A model generated the notes under the pieces. That model saw only the letters and a program-made list of their open reading frames with translations. It had not been told where the DNA came from and did no database searches. Positions 11,538 through 24,600 of a DNA stretch of 64,000 bases are shown in pieces (positions within the stretch are counted from its first letter, which is position 1; each line of letters starts with the position of its first letter). The position numbers were made by a program, and so were the translations under genes. The DNA is taken from assembly GCA_009746045.1 (NCBI GenBank), contig RPFO01000774.1:815657-879656 (forward strand), written 5' to 3'. Source of the stretch: Mesostigma viride (lineage: Eukaryota > Streptophyta > Mesostigmatophyceae > Mesostigmatales > Mesostigmataceae).

Positions 11538-12134
11538 CTGGTTAGCATGACAAAGGCTATCATTTACTCAGTGGGAAAGGTGAAGAGACCATTGGAACAA
11601 CCTACCTGACGCATGTGCCACCAAAGCATTGTGTCCCGCAAAATGCACACTGCCTCCTTTCTAACAAGCACGAGCCACTTTCTTTAGGAGACAGGTGCCA
11701 GCTCGTCAGTGTCTGGGGAAAATGATGCCGCTGCTTAGGAAGACCGCGTGAATTTCCTCGAACACAACTGTCTATAGAGCAAAAGAAATTTCAGAGAAGC
11801 ATGGAAATAAAAGCATTACATCTTCTTGACAGGTTGTGGGCCACGCGCTGCAGCAAGCCAGCCACGTCACAGACGAACTTGCTAAAAAACATCCAGGATC
11901 GAATCCCGCGATGCAGCGCCAGGACCCGCAACTTCATGGCTGCATCTGGCCGGAAAGAAGGCATAAAGCTTACGCCCAACGAGCTAAGAAAGCAGGAAAA
12001 CGCTATCTTAAGACGTACAAGAACGTACCATGGTACGCACAAGAACGTACCGTAACGGGCATTTATTCGTGCGCGCCCAGGCGCACAAGAAAGGCCACCC
12101 TTTCGTGGAGAGGTTGGGCGCGCATCGCGCAGGC

Positions 12135-13273
12135 TTGTCTCTCGCCTTAACCAGGTGGAGGGCAAGTGCGGCGTGCTCATGAAGAAGCTTGAGGCCATCA
12201 CCGCCCACACCGAGGCCCTGGCCACACAGGTCCCTAAGATAGCGGAGCAGACGGCCACCATTGCATCCCAGCCACCCCGGCAGGATGCTGGCGACATCCC
12301 ACCGCTCTCCTACGCGGACCTGCTGCGGACAGCGACCGCCTCCACCATCGACGCCATCGCCACGAAGCTCCAGGAGCTGGAGGACCACCGCCAGGCCAAC
12401 CAACGGGAGGCCACCGACCGCGCTCCGGCCGCGAGTGCCGAGTGGTGCTGCGTCGTTTCCCCCAGCAGCCAGGTGAGACGTCAACCTCCCTTGCTGACGA
12501 GCTCAAGGGCCAGCTCCTTACCCTCATGGGCCTGGTCGGCGAGGTAGAACTGCGTGGGTGTCACCGCCTTTCCCACTCACGGGACAAGGCGGCTCCCCCA
12601 CCAGTCCTGCTCACCTTTCCCTCCCGTGAGGACAAGCAGCGGTTCCTCTCCCGTCGCAAGCGGTTGCACGACCTCACCTGGACGCGCTGGACGACGACCT
12701 GACCCCCGCTCAGCAGCAGCAGCGACGCGACCTGTGGCCGGAATACCTCCGCCACAAGCAGGACCCCCAGGAGCCCAAGGTGTACTGGAGGGGCGGGGAC
12801 CTGATGATCAACCACAAGATGTGGACGCCCCGGCCCGCGCGGGCTAGACTAGCAATAGCCCTAGCTTGTATCCCTCAGTAGTCACTGCCGCCATGGCAGC
12901 CATGCTTAGAACGTTTGCCTAGCTGTGCCAACATATTACCTAGTCACGTGCATCGATCATGCACGGTATACAACCAGTCATAGCCTTAGCTTAGTCCTTG
13001 TACAGCCATGCTACGTCCTGGCTATGCCCAGATTCCTTGCCCACGCTCCCTTGTCATGCCATGCTCACATGGGTCTTACTGCACCCACAGACTGCCGGAT
13101 CGTTAGCGTGTCCGTTTAGCTAGCGCGCCCGAATGCAACTGTGGCATGCCTTAGGCATGAAGGAGACTGGGGGTCTCTGCCCTTTCTCCTGTTGTGCACA
13201 CACAGGGATTAAAAGCACTTCGGTGCTCCGTGACTCCCCAACGGGAGCACGAGTTTAATTAATTAATTAATTA
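12135..13273 (+). mobile_element. Family B ORF1 element with target duplication
   Basis: Flanked by ATCGCGCAGGC at 12124-12134 and 13274-13284; the unoccupied site exists once near 45213. It contains a broken ORF1 and a 3' UTR. The UTR ends in GTGCTCCGTGACTCCCC, AACGGGAGCACGAG and an (AATT)n tail. Short copies of this 3' end elsewhere (33.7, 61.3, 62.8, 63.0 and 63.2 kb) are therefore 5'-truncated members of this family rather than independent SINEs. Confidence 0.8.
12155..12850 (+). pseudogene. Family B ORF1, frameshifted
   Basis: Three overlapping frames together give one ORF1-like protein: a helical segment (LEAITAHTEALATQVPKIAE), a central part with LGRV-type basic residues, then LDDDLTPAQQQQRRDLWPEY and VYWRGGDLMINHKMW. 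It parallels the family A protein. Frameshifts lie near 12470 and 12680. The N-terminus is missing, so the copy is dead. Confidence 0.65.
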
Positions 13274-13907
13274 ATCGCGCAGGCCTAATGTTATCTTACC
13301 GCAAAATGACGGGAAAGGTAAAGATAGCAGCGGGATCTTTTACGGCTTTAGAAAAATCATTAAACTAGCTTCCCTTACGACCATCAAAACTGGCAACAAT
13401 CGACAATCACACCGCGAGGCATCCATTCATTATACTTTATTCATCCCGACAGAAATTCAGGCCGCCCCCCCCCCTGCCGATGGTAAAGAAAAAAATCCCG
13501 CGACATTATAGATCGCAACCATCCCACCATAAAGTAGAATCAGTAACTAAATTTCTCCAACAATCTCGAGAGCATTTTTTCTGCTTCCCGCGAGCCAGAT
13601 TTGTCACGTTTCGTCTAAAAGCAGTCGCCATGGCCACTTCCGCAAGGGGTGCGCGCACCGTGCACCCACTTTTCACGGTACAGAGGGTACCGCTGAATTT
13701 TTTTGGTGCGGAAAATATTCGCCGCGCCGAGTCCCCGTCTTCATAAATAAATAATAAATAGGATAATTTATCCAAACGAAGCCCTACGATGCATGATGTT
13801 CAAACTGGACTATGAATTTTGTATGCGCTCAGTGCTACAAGCCTATCAGAATATGCATGGACCACTTGACGCGATAACCTGGGCAAGAACATGTACATGC
13901 ATGCCAC

Positions 13908-16900
13908 CTACGGACCTGCAAGAATCCCTCGATGACCCTCATTTGCCTGTTGTGCTACTTGGCTACAAAACCCCACCTCCGCACCCAGCTGATCAAAAGC
14001 ACGGGACTTGAGCAATTTAGCATCAAGAGGCATCGACGCTGCTGCACTTGGTCCTTGCAGCAGGAAAATGTACGGGCCAGCTTCCTCCGCCTTTGCACCC
14101 GAATCTTGTCGCCAGCCATTCGCACCTGTGACATCAGCATTCGAAAGGCTCTGGCCATTGGCGTCCTCACCGTCAGCCTCCTCACCAGGTGGCAAATCCA
14201 TTGCGCACCCGTCCTCCTCCCCCACTCCTTGCTCCTCACCCCCCGTGCCACCACTGTTGCCCCCAAAACCGTACTCCTCCTCCAGGTGAGCTAGCAGTGC
14301 CTGCACGTCATCCACCACCCCGTGCTCCTGCAGCATGGACGCCAGCACGCTCACCTTGTACGTCTCCTGCCCCAAACACACCAGCAGGTCCGCCATCTCG
14401 TCTCCGCCATCCTCGTCACCGCCATGTCCACTGTCCCCACCCTCATTCCCATCCGCGTCCGTACCATCGGCACTGCCACCCTCATGAACACCCCCCAGTG
14501 ACCCCGGTGGCTCTGACGGTGTGTGTGTCATGGCTGGCGCACGTAGCACGCCCGGTGCCGCTTTATCGCCAGCAGCTGATGACGCATGCTGCTGCACCCT
14601 GGGAGGAGTAACCATGTCATCTGACCAGCCCTCTCCTGGCACTATCGACGGCACATGGGCCGCACCGCCCGCGCCCATGGCTCCCTCTTGTCGCTCACCC
14701 ACGGTACCCAACGACTGGCGAGCATCATCCGCCGAAACAGCGACACTGAGCGCCACAGGTACCTGCTTGCCCTGGCCCGCCTCCTGCCCTGATGGTTGCT
14801 GCTGCACGCGGCGCAGCTCCGTTAGTGCCGCGTCGCGCTCGGCCTCTGTTGCCGCCACCCGCTGCTGCAAGCTGTGGATCTCGTTCCAAAAGGCGGCGCG
14901 CTCTGCCTCGATCAGTGCCCACCATGCCGCCGCGTCCGATGCTGTGCTGTCATCCGCAATGCCATCACCAGCACCATCACACAGTGTGCTGCCACCATTC
15001 CTGCCGTCGCCATCAACCGTGCCGCCACTTGTGGCATACTCCCCCGGGGCAGCCTCGGGGTCAAGGGCGTTTGCCCATGCAGGTTCATCGCCAGCATTAG
15101 CCCCCAGAGTGTCTACCCACATGGCCTGCTGCCCCTCCCCTTGCGGCGCGTGCAGGGATTCCAGCACGTATATCCGATCCAGCGCAGGCGTGTCGCTACC
15201 GGCAGCCCAGGCCGGCTGTGCCTGTGCTGGGACATACGTGGCTTCGCCATCCCATGGCACGGCACCCCCCTCCTGCCCTACCTGCACCAACGGGTCCGCA
15301 TGCGCCAGAACCGATTCGCATCCGTGGCCACCACGCATGCCCGGATCGCCCACCAGCACCGCAGCCCCTGCAACCTCGACATCACCATGGGGCAACAGCC
15401 CTGGGTGTGCCGCAGCATCACTCTCCCCACTGGTCGCATCATGCCCCATGGCACCTTGCACCACCGCATCATGCCCCATCCTGCCACGCCCCATCGCGTC
15501 ACGCCTGACGATGCCCTCCCACGGTTGCTCACTGCTGGCCCCCGCATGCAGCCCACCCATGTGCCATGACGACAAGGAGGGAACTGCCGCGCCATCATGC
15601 GACGGCTGATGCTCGCGGGACCCTTCACCCATCGGTGCACAGGAACCCGCCTCTGCACCCGGTGGTCCCTGCTCGTCGCCCCCCATGTAGCTCCCAGGAC
15701 GCCCCCTATGTCCCTGGTTCCAGATGTCAGCGCTAGAACACTGCATGCCATAACCACCGTCACCAGCCAGCATGGATGCATCTCGCGGGGCGGTCCACCG
15801 CAAGACCTGCCCTTCCATATGCGCATTGGCGGCGTCGCTCATGTGCCCAGGGGCTGTGAGTGGAAAGGATGCCTCCTCGGCCCCGTCACCGACACCAAAT
15901 GTGTCTGAGGCAGACTCTGGCCCGTCCCATGCCTGCGACGCACCTGTTGCCAGCGCCCCCCCCGCCGTACACGTGGTTTGCTTGGATGTGCCCTTCCCAG
16001 GCTGCGGCAGAGGTGGCAGCGCGTAGACATCGGGCAGCATGTCCCCACTAGCCCACGCGCCATCCTCCCCCGCGCTTCCCTCGCCCGCTGCACCCCCATG
16101 GCGACCCAGCAACCCCCCCCCCCCCCCTTCATCCAACTCCTCGGCCTCCCTCGCTTCACTGGTGGGCAGTACACACTCCACGTACTCACTGGCATCCGTC
16201 TCATACGCTGATGTCCTGTCAAAGGTGTCACTGCCATACGCCACCACCGACGACATGCCGCTGTCCTCCCGCGTCAGCGACCCCTGCGCCGAGTGGAGAG
16301 AGGCCACACTGCCGTCATCCGACTCATCGTCATCCACGACACTGTCATCCTCGGCATCACCGTGCAGGCTGTCACGTGGGGTGGCCACGGGCGTCTCTTC
16401 CGGTGACGGCCGCCAACTGCTGCCCCCCGCCCCCACAAAAAGAGGCGCACCATCAGCACTCGCATGGGAGTACAGGCCGAAGCCAGCCACATCCCCATTC
16501 TCCCGCACCACAAAAGTAGCTGGCGGGTGCTGGAGCCCACCTCCCAGGCTCAGGAGTGCGCCAGGTGGCGGTGCCATGCCGTGCACGGCAGCACCAGCCA
16601 CACGCCCCTCTGGTGGCCCTGAGGACTCCCCCCTGGAGACCGCGACCTCACCCCAATGTTCACCCCCGCCATCCCCACCTTGTCCCGCATCAGGACTACT
16701 CGCCCCCCCTGCCTGACCATCCACCACATCCGCAGGTGTGGGCGAGGTGGGCGTAACCACAGGCACAAACAGGTTCACCTTGGTGGCCAGCGGCTTCGGC
16801 GTAGGCAAGAGCATGCGGGGGAGGCCGTTCACCCGAGGGCCGGGCCGTGCGGCTGGTTCTGACGTTGCTGGCGACGGCCCCGCTGGTGTGGCAGGCTTTG

Positions 16901-19900
16901 TGGCGATGGCGCCCGCATCGACGTAGCGCGCATGCAGGCCACGCCGGGTGAATGCCGAGGGCCCTGGCTGGGACACCGGCCGCATCAACGATGATGACGA
17001 CGCCGACGTTGAGAGGCCATCGCCAAGACGGTGAGGCATGGGTGGCCCCGTGGGCGGCGTGGCTGCATGCCCGTTGCTGCTGTCAGCCGCACCAAAGTCC
17101 AGCTGGCGCATGCTGGGTGGTCCCCCGCTGCGGCGTGAGAGCGCAGGGTCATGGCCGTTGGCTGCGCCGGCGCGCGCCACGTTGCTCTCGGAGGCGCAGC
17201 GCGTCATGGAGGTGGGAGGAGGGCCCAGAGCTTGGAGTGTGGTGGGATCCAGCTCCGCGCCCTCCTCCCGCCACATCTTCAACTGGGGAAGGAGGAATGG
17301 GCCAGGACGTACATGCCAGGTGACAAGGAATGGGCCAGGCGGGCGCGGGGGCGGTGAACATGACCATCACAAGGGGCAAGGGCACAGATGCTCACCCAAG
17401 GAAGAGGTAGGCGGGATGCAGAATGCATCTGCCATCTGGGCAGGGCAGGGCAGGGCAGGGCAGGGCAGGGCAGGGCAGGGCAGGGCAGGGCAGGGCAGGG
17501 CAGGGCAGGGCAGGGCAGGGCAGGGCAGGGCAGGGCAGGGCAGGGGGCGGGGCGGGGCGGGGCGGGGCGGGGCGGGGCGGGGCGGGGCGGGGCGGCGGGG
17601 CGGGCGGGGCGGGGCGGGCGGGGCGGGGCGGGGCGGGCGGGCGGGGCGGGGCGGGGCGGGGCGGGCGGGGCGGGGCGGGGCGGGGCGGGGCGGGCGGGGC
17701 GGGGCGGGGCGGGGCGGGGCGGGGCGGGCGGGGCGGGGCGGGGCGGGGCGGGGCGGGGCGGGGCGGGGCGGGGCGGGGCGGGGCGGGGCGGGGCGGGGCG
17801 GGGGGCGGGGCGGGGCGGGCGGGGCGGGGCGGGGCGGGGCGGGGCGGGGCGGGGCGGGGCGGGCGGGGCGGGGCGGGGCGGGCGGGGCGGGCGGGGCGGG
17901 GCGGGGCGGGGCGGGCGGGCGGGGCGGGGCGGGCGGGGCGGGGCGGGGCGGGCGGGGCGGGGCGGGGCGGGGCGGGGCGGGGCGGGGCGGGGCGGGGCGG
18001 GCGGGGCGGGGCGGGGCGGGCGGGGCGGGGCGGGCGGGCGGGCGGGCGGGGCGGGGCGGGGGGGGGCGGGGCGGGGCGGGGCGGGGCGGGCGGGCGGGGC
18101 GGGGCGGGGCGGGGCGGGGCGGGGCGGGGCGGGCGGGGGGCGGGGCGGGGCGGGGCGGGGCGGGCGGGGCGGGGGGGCGGGCGGGGCGGGGCGGGGCATG
18201 GCAGGGCAGCGCAGGGCAGGGCTGGACATGCAGCGAGCTTGATGGGCCATGAGCGCGGGCCAGGACGTACATGCCAGGTGACAAGGAATGGGCCAGGCGG
18301 GCGCGGGGGCGGTGAACATGACCATCACAAGGGGCAAGGGCACAGATGCTCACCCAAGGAAGAGGTAGGCGGGATGCAGAATGCATCTGCCATCTGGGCA
18401 GGGCAGGGCAGGGCAGGGCAGGGCAGGGCAGGGCAGGGCAGGGCAGGGCAGGGCAGGGCAGGGCAGGGCAGGGCAGGGCAGGGCAGGGCAGGGCAGGGCA
18501 GGGCGGGGCAGGGCGGGGCGGGGCGGGGCGGGGCGGGCGGGGCGGGGCGGGGCGGGGCGGGGCGGGGCGGGGCGGGGCGGGGCGGGGCGGGGCGGGGCGG
18601 GGCGGGGCGGGGCGGGGCGGGGCGGGGCGGGGCGGGGCGGGGCGGGCGGGGCGGGGCGGGGCGGGGCGGGGCGGGGCGGCGGGGCGGGGCGGGGCGGGGC
18701 GGGGCGGGGCGGGGCGGGCGGGGCGGGGCGGGGCGGGGCGGGCGGGCGGGGCGGGGCGGGCGGGCGGCGGGGCGGGGCGGGGCGGGGCGGGGCGGGGCGG
18801 GGCGGGGCGGGGCGGGCGGGCGGGGCGGGGCGGGCGGGGCGGGCGGGGCGGGGGGCGGGGCGGGCGGGGCGGGGCGGGGCGGGCGGGGCGGGGCGGGGCG
18901 GGCGGGCGGGGCGGGCGGGGCGGGCGGGCGGGGCGGGGCGGGCGGGGCGGGGCGGGCGGGGCGGGGCGGGGCGGGCGGGGCGGGCGGGGCGGGGCGGGGC
19001 GGGGCGGGGCGGGGCGGGGCGGGGCGGGGCGGCGGGCGGGCGGGGCGGGGCGGGGCGGGGCGGGGCGGGGCGGGGCGGGGCGGGGCGGGGCGGGGCGGGG
19101 CGGGGCGGGGGCGGGGCGGGCGGGGCGGGGCGGGGCGGGGCGGGGCGGGCGGGGCGGGGCGGGGCGGGGCGGGGCGGGGCGGGCGGGGCGGGGCGGGGCG
19201 GGGCGGGGCGGGCGGGGCGGGCGGGGCGGGGCGGGGCGGGGCGGGGCGGGGCGGGGCGGGGCGGGGCGGGGCGGGCGGGGCGGGGCGGCGGGGCGGGGCG
19301 GGGGCGGGGCGGGGCGGGGCGGGGCGGGGCGGGGCGGGGCATGGCAGGGCAGCGCAGGGCAGGGCTGGACATGCAGCGAGCTTCATGGGCCATGAGCGCG
19401 GGCCAGGGAGTCCCGGAAAGCCTCTGGTGACACGAAGACACAACATGCGCATGCTTCATCAAGACACTTGCTCTATGATGCAGAAACACGCATGCATGCC
19501 CATGCTGGCACAGGATGGCCGTGCCTTTAAGCCACCCACGCAAGAAAATTAACATGGCATTCCTACCCCTTCAAGCCATCGATAATAGATGTAAGTGTGC
19601 TGGAAGTCACAACCAGACAAACTTGTGGACTCTGTCGATAGGATTGGAAGGAAGAATGGAGTATGAGAGTATGCAGACATGACCAGTGCGAAGTGAAAGG
19701 GGGACATGTGAGGATGGCAGCACGAACGAGAAAAGCATAGGAAAGCTCACGCGCACTAGTTGCAGTGTTACCCAAACGGGATAGCATGAGCGGGGCATAC
19801 CACGAGCGAGGCACGACAGCAATACAGGACACAGCGGTGTACTAAGTGCATGAAGTGGAGACCATACACTTGTTCAAATAATGTGGAATTAGCGCAACCA

Positions 19901-20158
19901 TGTACATGATTGTCTTAATAGTCATAAACCCATGTACAAATGCACCGATTTACAAATCCACCCATGTACCTCATTGTCGTAGTAAAACTTGTTTTTTTCG
20001 CCCAGCTTTGCCACAACCGGCTTCTTGGGTTTCTCTGCGCTGCGGCTGAAAGACGATCCCCAGCCACCGAAAAAGCTTCGAAGTCGGGAAGAATTTTGTG
20101 CATCCTCATTTGATGCACTTGATGTGACGCTTCGTTCGTTGCCTCCTTTTCGAGTCAT
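13908..20158 (-). CDS. Sec16-like / p115-like protein (two exons)
   Basis: Exon 1 is 20158-19970 (63 aa) and exon 2 is 17282-13908 (1124 aa); both junctions are GT-AG, phase 0. The joined text reads [27 protein letters not shown] followed by LGPPPTS. This resembles the AKLGExNxFYYDxxLKxWxEEGA...PPP block near the C-terminus of Sec16, the ER-exit-site scaffold for COPII. An in-frame TAA precedes the ATG, so the short N-terminus looks genuine. The middle is about 700 residues of low-complexity G/A/S/D/P-rich sequence. A short coiled coil follows ([20 protein letters not shown] and onward, near 14930-14800), then an acidic stretch and [20 protein letters not shown]. That segment resembles the acidic C-terminus of p115/Uso1/plant golgin GC6, where DLLVCLGQE is conserved. 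No Sec16 central domain or p115 armadillo repeats are seen. Both similarities are from memory. Further upstream exons cannot be excluded. Confidence 0.6.
17302..19407. repeat. Two-copy macrosatellite of GGGCA and GGGGC arrays
   Basis: Unit 1 begins at 17302 and unit 2 at 18258. Each has about 140 bp of unique leader (starting CCAGGACGTACATGCCAGG), a pure (GGGCA)n block of about 100 bp, a longer mixed GGGGC/GGGC block (about 650 and 840 bp), then the trailer CATGGCAGGGCAGCGCAGGG. The whole lies within the intron of the Sec16-like gene; on the transcribed (minus) strand it is C-rich. Stop-free frames here are artefacts. Confidence 0.95.
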
Positions 20159-21609
20159 GTTTTACATATTGACGGTGACTGTGAATCCCATATCACAACA
20201 ATGGCACACAGCAATACGGCGAGAAAGCCTGTCAGACGAGGCGATGAAAGGGTTTGTATTAAAGAGGCGAACGCACAACTTTTGACCATCCCCCCCCGGG
20301 GAAAAACTCGGTAGACCAACCGAGGGTAAATGCAACTACATCAGGCACCCATCTGCCCCGGCACTTTCTGCATGATCAAACGACTCAGTGCTCATTCGTG
20401 AGAGCGGCCCCCCTGGTCAGCACTGTGATAACATTTACGGTTCGACCACATTGACATTTACTACTTATTTCTCGGGTTCTTACAACTGGTACTGGGGGAA
20501 CCATCAAATAAAAGACAACCAAACAAGATGGCAATTGCGATAAACACACTTACCAAAATATGCTAATATCCTATGCGCAGATGATGTCTGCCCTCCTCCG
20601 ACCGACGCGGGCGTGCACGCATGTTCCGCACATCCTTTCCAAAGCAGCTCGTGCCGACATGAGTAATTGTAATCATGACATTTAATGCTAGCGGACAGCG
20701 TCATTGGCGTGATCTACAACATACACCATGGCTCACTTTGATGTCGACCGTAATATGAGAAGACGGGTGAAAAAAAGCCTCTTCTTGACCATCCCGGGTA
20801 TTTCGGCGATCGCCCTCGTCCGGCGCAGGAATTCTCGCCTGCGTTCGACCGGTTTGAGGAGATGGTTCCTGACTTTCCTTTCCCTTGCACTGCGACCAGC
20901 GACCAGCAAGCAAAATCTTGACAGGTCATAGCCATTACAACGCATGCACAACACACGACCGTTCCGCCCTACAACGTCCGTACAACCTTCCATATACGTA
21001 AGTAATGACCGTAATATATCTGGCCCTCGGCCACTGTAGATTCTCTGCTGCTCATGTGCGGCTTGGGACAGAACAACAACAACAACAACAGCAAGTAATG
21101 AGCATAAACTGCCAGCATTAAGATTTGGGGCGGCCTGGGATGATTACTAAGTCGGTTACTGGAGACGGCTTTAAAAACACCATTCGATTGATACTAGGAA
21201 TAATGTACGTACAGTACGAACTGACGCGGGGTGTGATGGTTGGGCTGGAAGGCTGGAACGTTGCACACTGCACACCCGCTACGATTGATTCTGGCTGGGC
21301 GCCATTATTTGCCCGCAGTAACCATCAATGCGCGAGACAAATATTTAAATACTCACGCATGCCAAACACGGAGTAGACGATCGTGAATTAAGAAACGTGC
21401 GTTTTAGCGTTGTTTCGCGTGGCGCCTATGGCATTAGAGGAATGATATGAACAAAGCTCTAGCGCGTAGTTTAAATTTAGCTTTCGCGCGCCTTCCGGGC
21501 ATCACAATGAATTGCTAGACATTTGAAAGGCAGCGTTTCAACGGATTGAACGCCCGCCGGGAGTTGTATGGTGTTTGTGCATTTCCTGAGTAGGCGTAAA
21601 GCTTAGGAA
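20159..21609. other. Intergenic region between divergent genes
   Basis: Lies between the start of the Sec16-like gene (minus) and the start of Mis12 (plus), so it probably contains both promoters. I recognise no gene. Short open frames at 20700-20956 lack convincing splice context. An (AAC)n run is at about 21073-21090. Confidence 0.45.
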
Positions 21610-24600
21610 ATGTCAGCAAGTGACGCCCAAAATGTGGACATCCTAGAACGGTTAGGTTTAGATCCTAAAGGCCTAATTGACGACACCATAAACACGGTAC
21701 GGGGTGGGAAATGCATTTTGTAAACTAGGCCTTTGTCCATGCATAAAGTGAGCAGCTCTGTTAAGTATTTTCCCCCCCTATGTTTACAGATGGCATTTGT
21801 TCCGTACCTTGCCGGTGGGTGATCGTTCTCTCCAGGTCTGCGACTACTGTGCTGATGCCTTCGACTGGCTTGAGGCGTAAGTGCGCGACGAATTGCACTT
21901 ATGGTTTACAGTTTTATAGGCGCGGATACACTTTTTTCTGGCATTTGCCTGCTATAAAATCCTGCTTGTATCTCACGCGATGGAGCAATATTCTCCACGG
22001 CCTGCTCACATCGCTGCTTCCTGCCAATGCCAGGTGCGCGCGCCAAGAACCGGGGATTGACGAACCTACTCGCGCAAGCATAGCGGAGGTACGGCCACGT
22101 ACGAGTCAAAAAGCATTGGGACTGAGAGACTGGCTCTTGTAGCTTATATGTAACGACTACCAATAAAAGTTATACCTTGTAATTGATGGGTCAATGAACT
22201 ATCGGCCTGCGAACTTGCTTGGCGGTTGCATGTGTCTACCCGCAGGGCATCGAGAGGCTGTACATCGCATTCCAGGCGGGCGCGGACAAGAACCTGGATC
22301 GTTTCGAGCTGTACGCAATGAACAACTGTTTCAGCGTGCCGCAAGGCCTGACACTCCCAGAGACACAGGTACCTTAGGATAAAACCCATATACAGTCCTT
22401 GTTGATATATGCCACCCAATATAGACCTAGCACAGCAGGTATTCCTTCATAGTCTTTCAAAAGGAAACGGACTTCTCTTTCCTGTCATGGGTTGCAGACA
22501 AGCTGCAACCTCGTTTGCCCCCTTGTTGCCAAGAATAGCTATCCTGTGTGCCAATGGACTGTCGCACTCTGTACATACTTGCTGCTCTAAGCTTGTGGTG
22601 AACAACCCTGCCCATTCCCCGGGTGTGCTACCCTGCCCTGTTGCCAATCCCTGGTATCTTTCCCTGCATGCCGCAGCCCACACTATACACCCAAAAGATA
22701 TAGCAAACACGGCAGCACGGTCGCATGGCGGTGATGAATCGTACCCCTGGTGTGCAATGTCCTTGCATGTCTTGTTATAGATATTGCAAACACGGCAGCA
22801 CGGTCGCATGGCGGCGATGAATCGTACCCCTGGCGGGCAGTGCCCTTGCATGTCTTGTTTGCTTCAAAAGTTGAAGCTAAGCCGTCTCTACACTTGCGTG
22901 TACGCTGGTGCCTGTCATGTGCACCACCTGCCCCTGCCCCCAGGCGTCTGTGCGCATGGATGCCCCTGTATCTGCCTCGGATGACGAGGCCAGCCTAGAG
23001 GAGGAGCTGGCGTTGCTCCGCACGGAAGTGGCATCGGTATGAGCTGGCACCAGAGGTCCTACGTTTAAATCCCTATAGCGTTTGAACCCGATTCCACCGT
23101 ACACTCTGGTGGCTGCTGCCCTTGTCATCGGCACTGAGCCCTTGTGCTGGCATCTGCCATCGGCCATGTGAGGACACACAAGTCTTTGGTGTCCTACTAG
23201 ATGTGGTGTTTGATGTGCTGTATGATGCATTGTTTGTTGCATTGTTTGCTGCATTGTTTGCTGCATTGTTTGCTGCATTGTTTGCTGCATTGTTTGCTGC
23301 ATTGTTTGGGAGTGATGCATCTCTGGTGCGTTGTTTGGTGCATTTTGGTAATCATTTTGTGCATCATTTAGTGCATTGTTGATGCATTGTTTGAGGCACT
23401 ATTTCATGCTTGTTCGATATATTGCTTGTTGGGGCGGGAACGTTGGATGGCACTGTGTCACCACAGGCGCGGCGGCGTTGCACCGCACTGCGACGCGAGG
23501 TGACCGCTTGCGACCGCGAGCTGGCCATGTGCCCGCAAGAGGGAGTGGATCGACTCGAGCAGGTGGCAGCACGCGGCAGCGACCACGCTGCGTGCAACGG
23601 TGGGTGCATCTTGTGGGCTGTAGTGTACTGGGACCCGGATTACAACTGCTTTATGTCAGTTGCAGCCTGCCCGTTTGCGGCATCGAGAGAAGCTGGTGAG
23701 AAACAGTGCGAGAGCTCCCTCCCTCCTCATCGTGAATAAGGGTTTAAAGGTTCTTTTTCTGGTACCCACGCGACGTAGCCACACGCTTTATTGAATTGGG
23801 TAGGAGCATAGGGGTCTACCTGGACTGGCGTGTACAGGCGCGGGAAACCAGGGGCATGGTGGCCCGGGCCATGCGGCCGGTTCTTGGGTGGATGATTTGA
23901 CCGATGCCAGCAAAGGTTGCGCTGGTTGTCTCCTTGATACCAGCAAAGGGGCGTGTGGCCAGGGGTTACGACGCCATCAATGAGCGCTCTTCATAGTTTC
24001 CATTAGTGTGTGTTTGTGGTGGGGGGGTGCGGATAGGAGCCGTGCTTCTCCTGAGGCTTCTCATGAGCGTTGTAGTCGGTGATTGGAAGTGGGATGGTTA
24101 ACTCTTGGGGGCCTCTTCCGGTGTAGGGCACATGGATGCATGACCCGGTTGCGGCGCATGGCAGGCACCGCCTTGCATGCACCAGTGTGCCCATTAACTA
24201 ATTAATTAATTACAAGCACGTGACCGCGTCACCTGGGTATCAGTAAGGGAACCTTCAACCCCTATGTGCGCCCATGGCCGCCACCCTAAACCTGTCCGCT
24301 TGGCGGTGCCTGCTGTGCAAAGGGTTGGTTCAAGCGATTTGTTACCGGCCGTCTCATGTGGCCCATGATGGCCGCCTCAGTCTCCACCGCACGCGGTTCG
24401 CAGGTCATGCCGTGATCCTGTGGGAACCCTGCCGCAAACGGTCGACACTCGGGGCACTTAGGGCGCCTGTAGGAGAGGTGGTTGATACATTCCTTGAAGG
24501 AGCGCACTTGGAGGAGAAGCGAGGCCGAACGGGTGCGGGGGCGATGTCGCCGCAGCGCTCGTGTACTGGCACCCGGCACATGTGGCTCACCGCACGTGGC

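Larger units (their letters stand above)
7147..13736. mobile_element. GGGGACTC-ended DNA transposon, filled with nested insertions
   Basis: The left end (GGGGACTCACACGTCC, after TTAA) matches the inverted right end of the element at 36564-46672. The right end (reads inward as GGGGACTCGGCGCGGCG from 13736) matches that element's left end. Native sequence collinear with the other copy in inverted order is visible at 7147-7253, about 10245-10260, 10438-11126, 11538-12134 and 13274-13736. The rest is younger insertions. The two TIRs share only the outer bases. The right flank (GTC) does not repeat the left TTAA, so one border may be rearranged. No transposase is visible in this copy, which is probably non-autonomous. 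Confidence 0.65.

Noticed and set aside
14521-15609. 362-aa plus-strand ORF
   Set aside because: Antisense shadow of the Sec16-like exon, which has the recognisable motifs and the spliced N-terminus.
17038-19555. Gly/Arg/Ala- or Pro-rich ORFs up to 709 aa
   Set aside because: Products of the GGGCA/GGGGC satellite, with no unique protein sequence; they overlap an intron.
20700-20956. Upstream exon of the Sec16-like gene
   Set aside because: The open frames carry no recognisable motif or good splice sites, and exon 1 has an in-frame stop just before its ATG.
23227-23400. CRISPR-like short repeats
   Set aside because: Contiguous minisatellite without spacers, in a eukaryotic intron.
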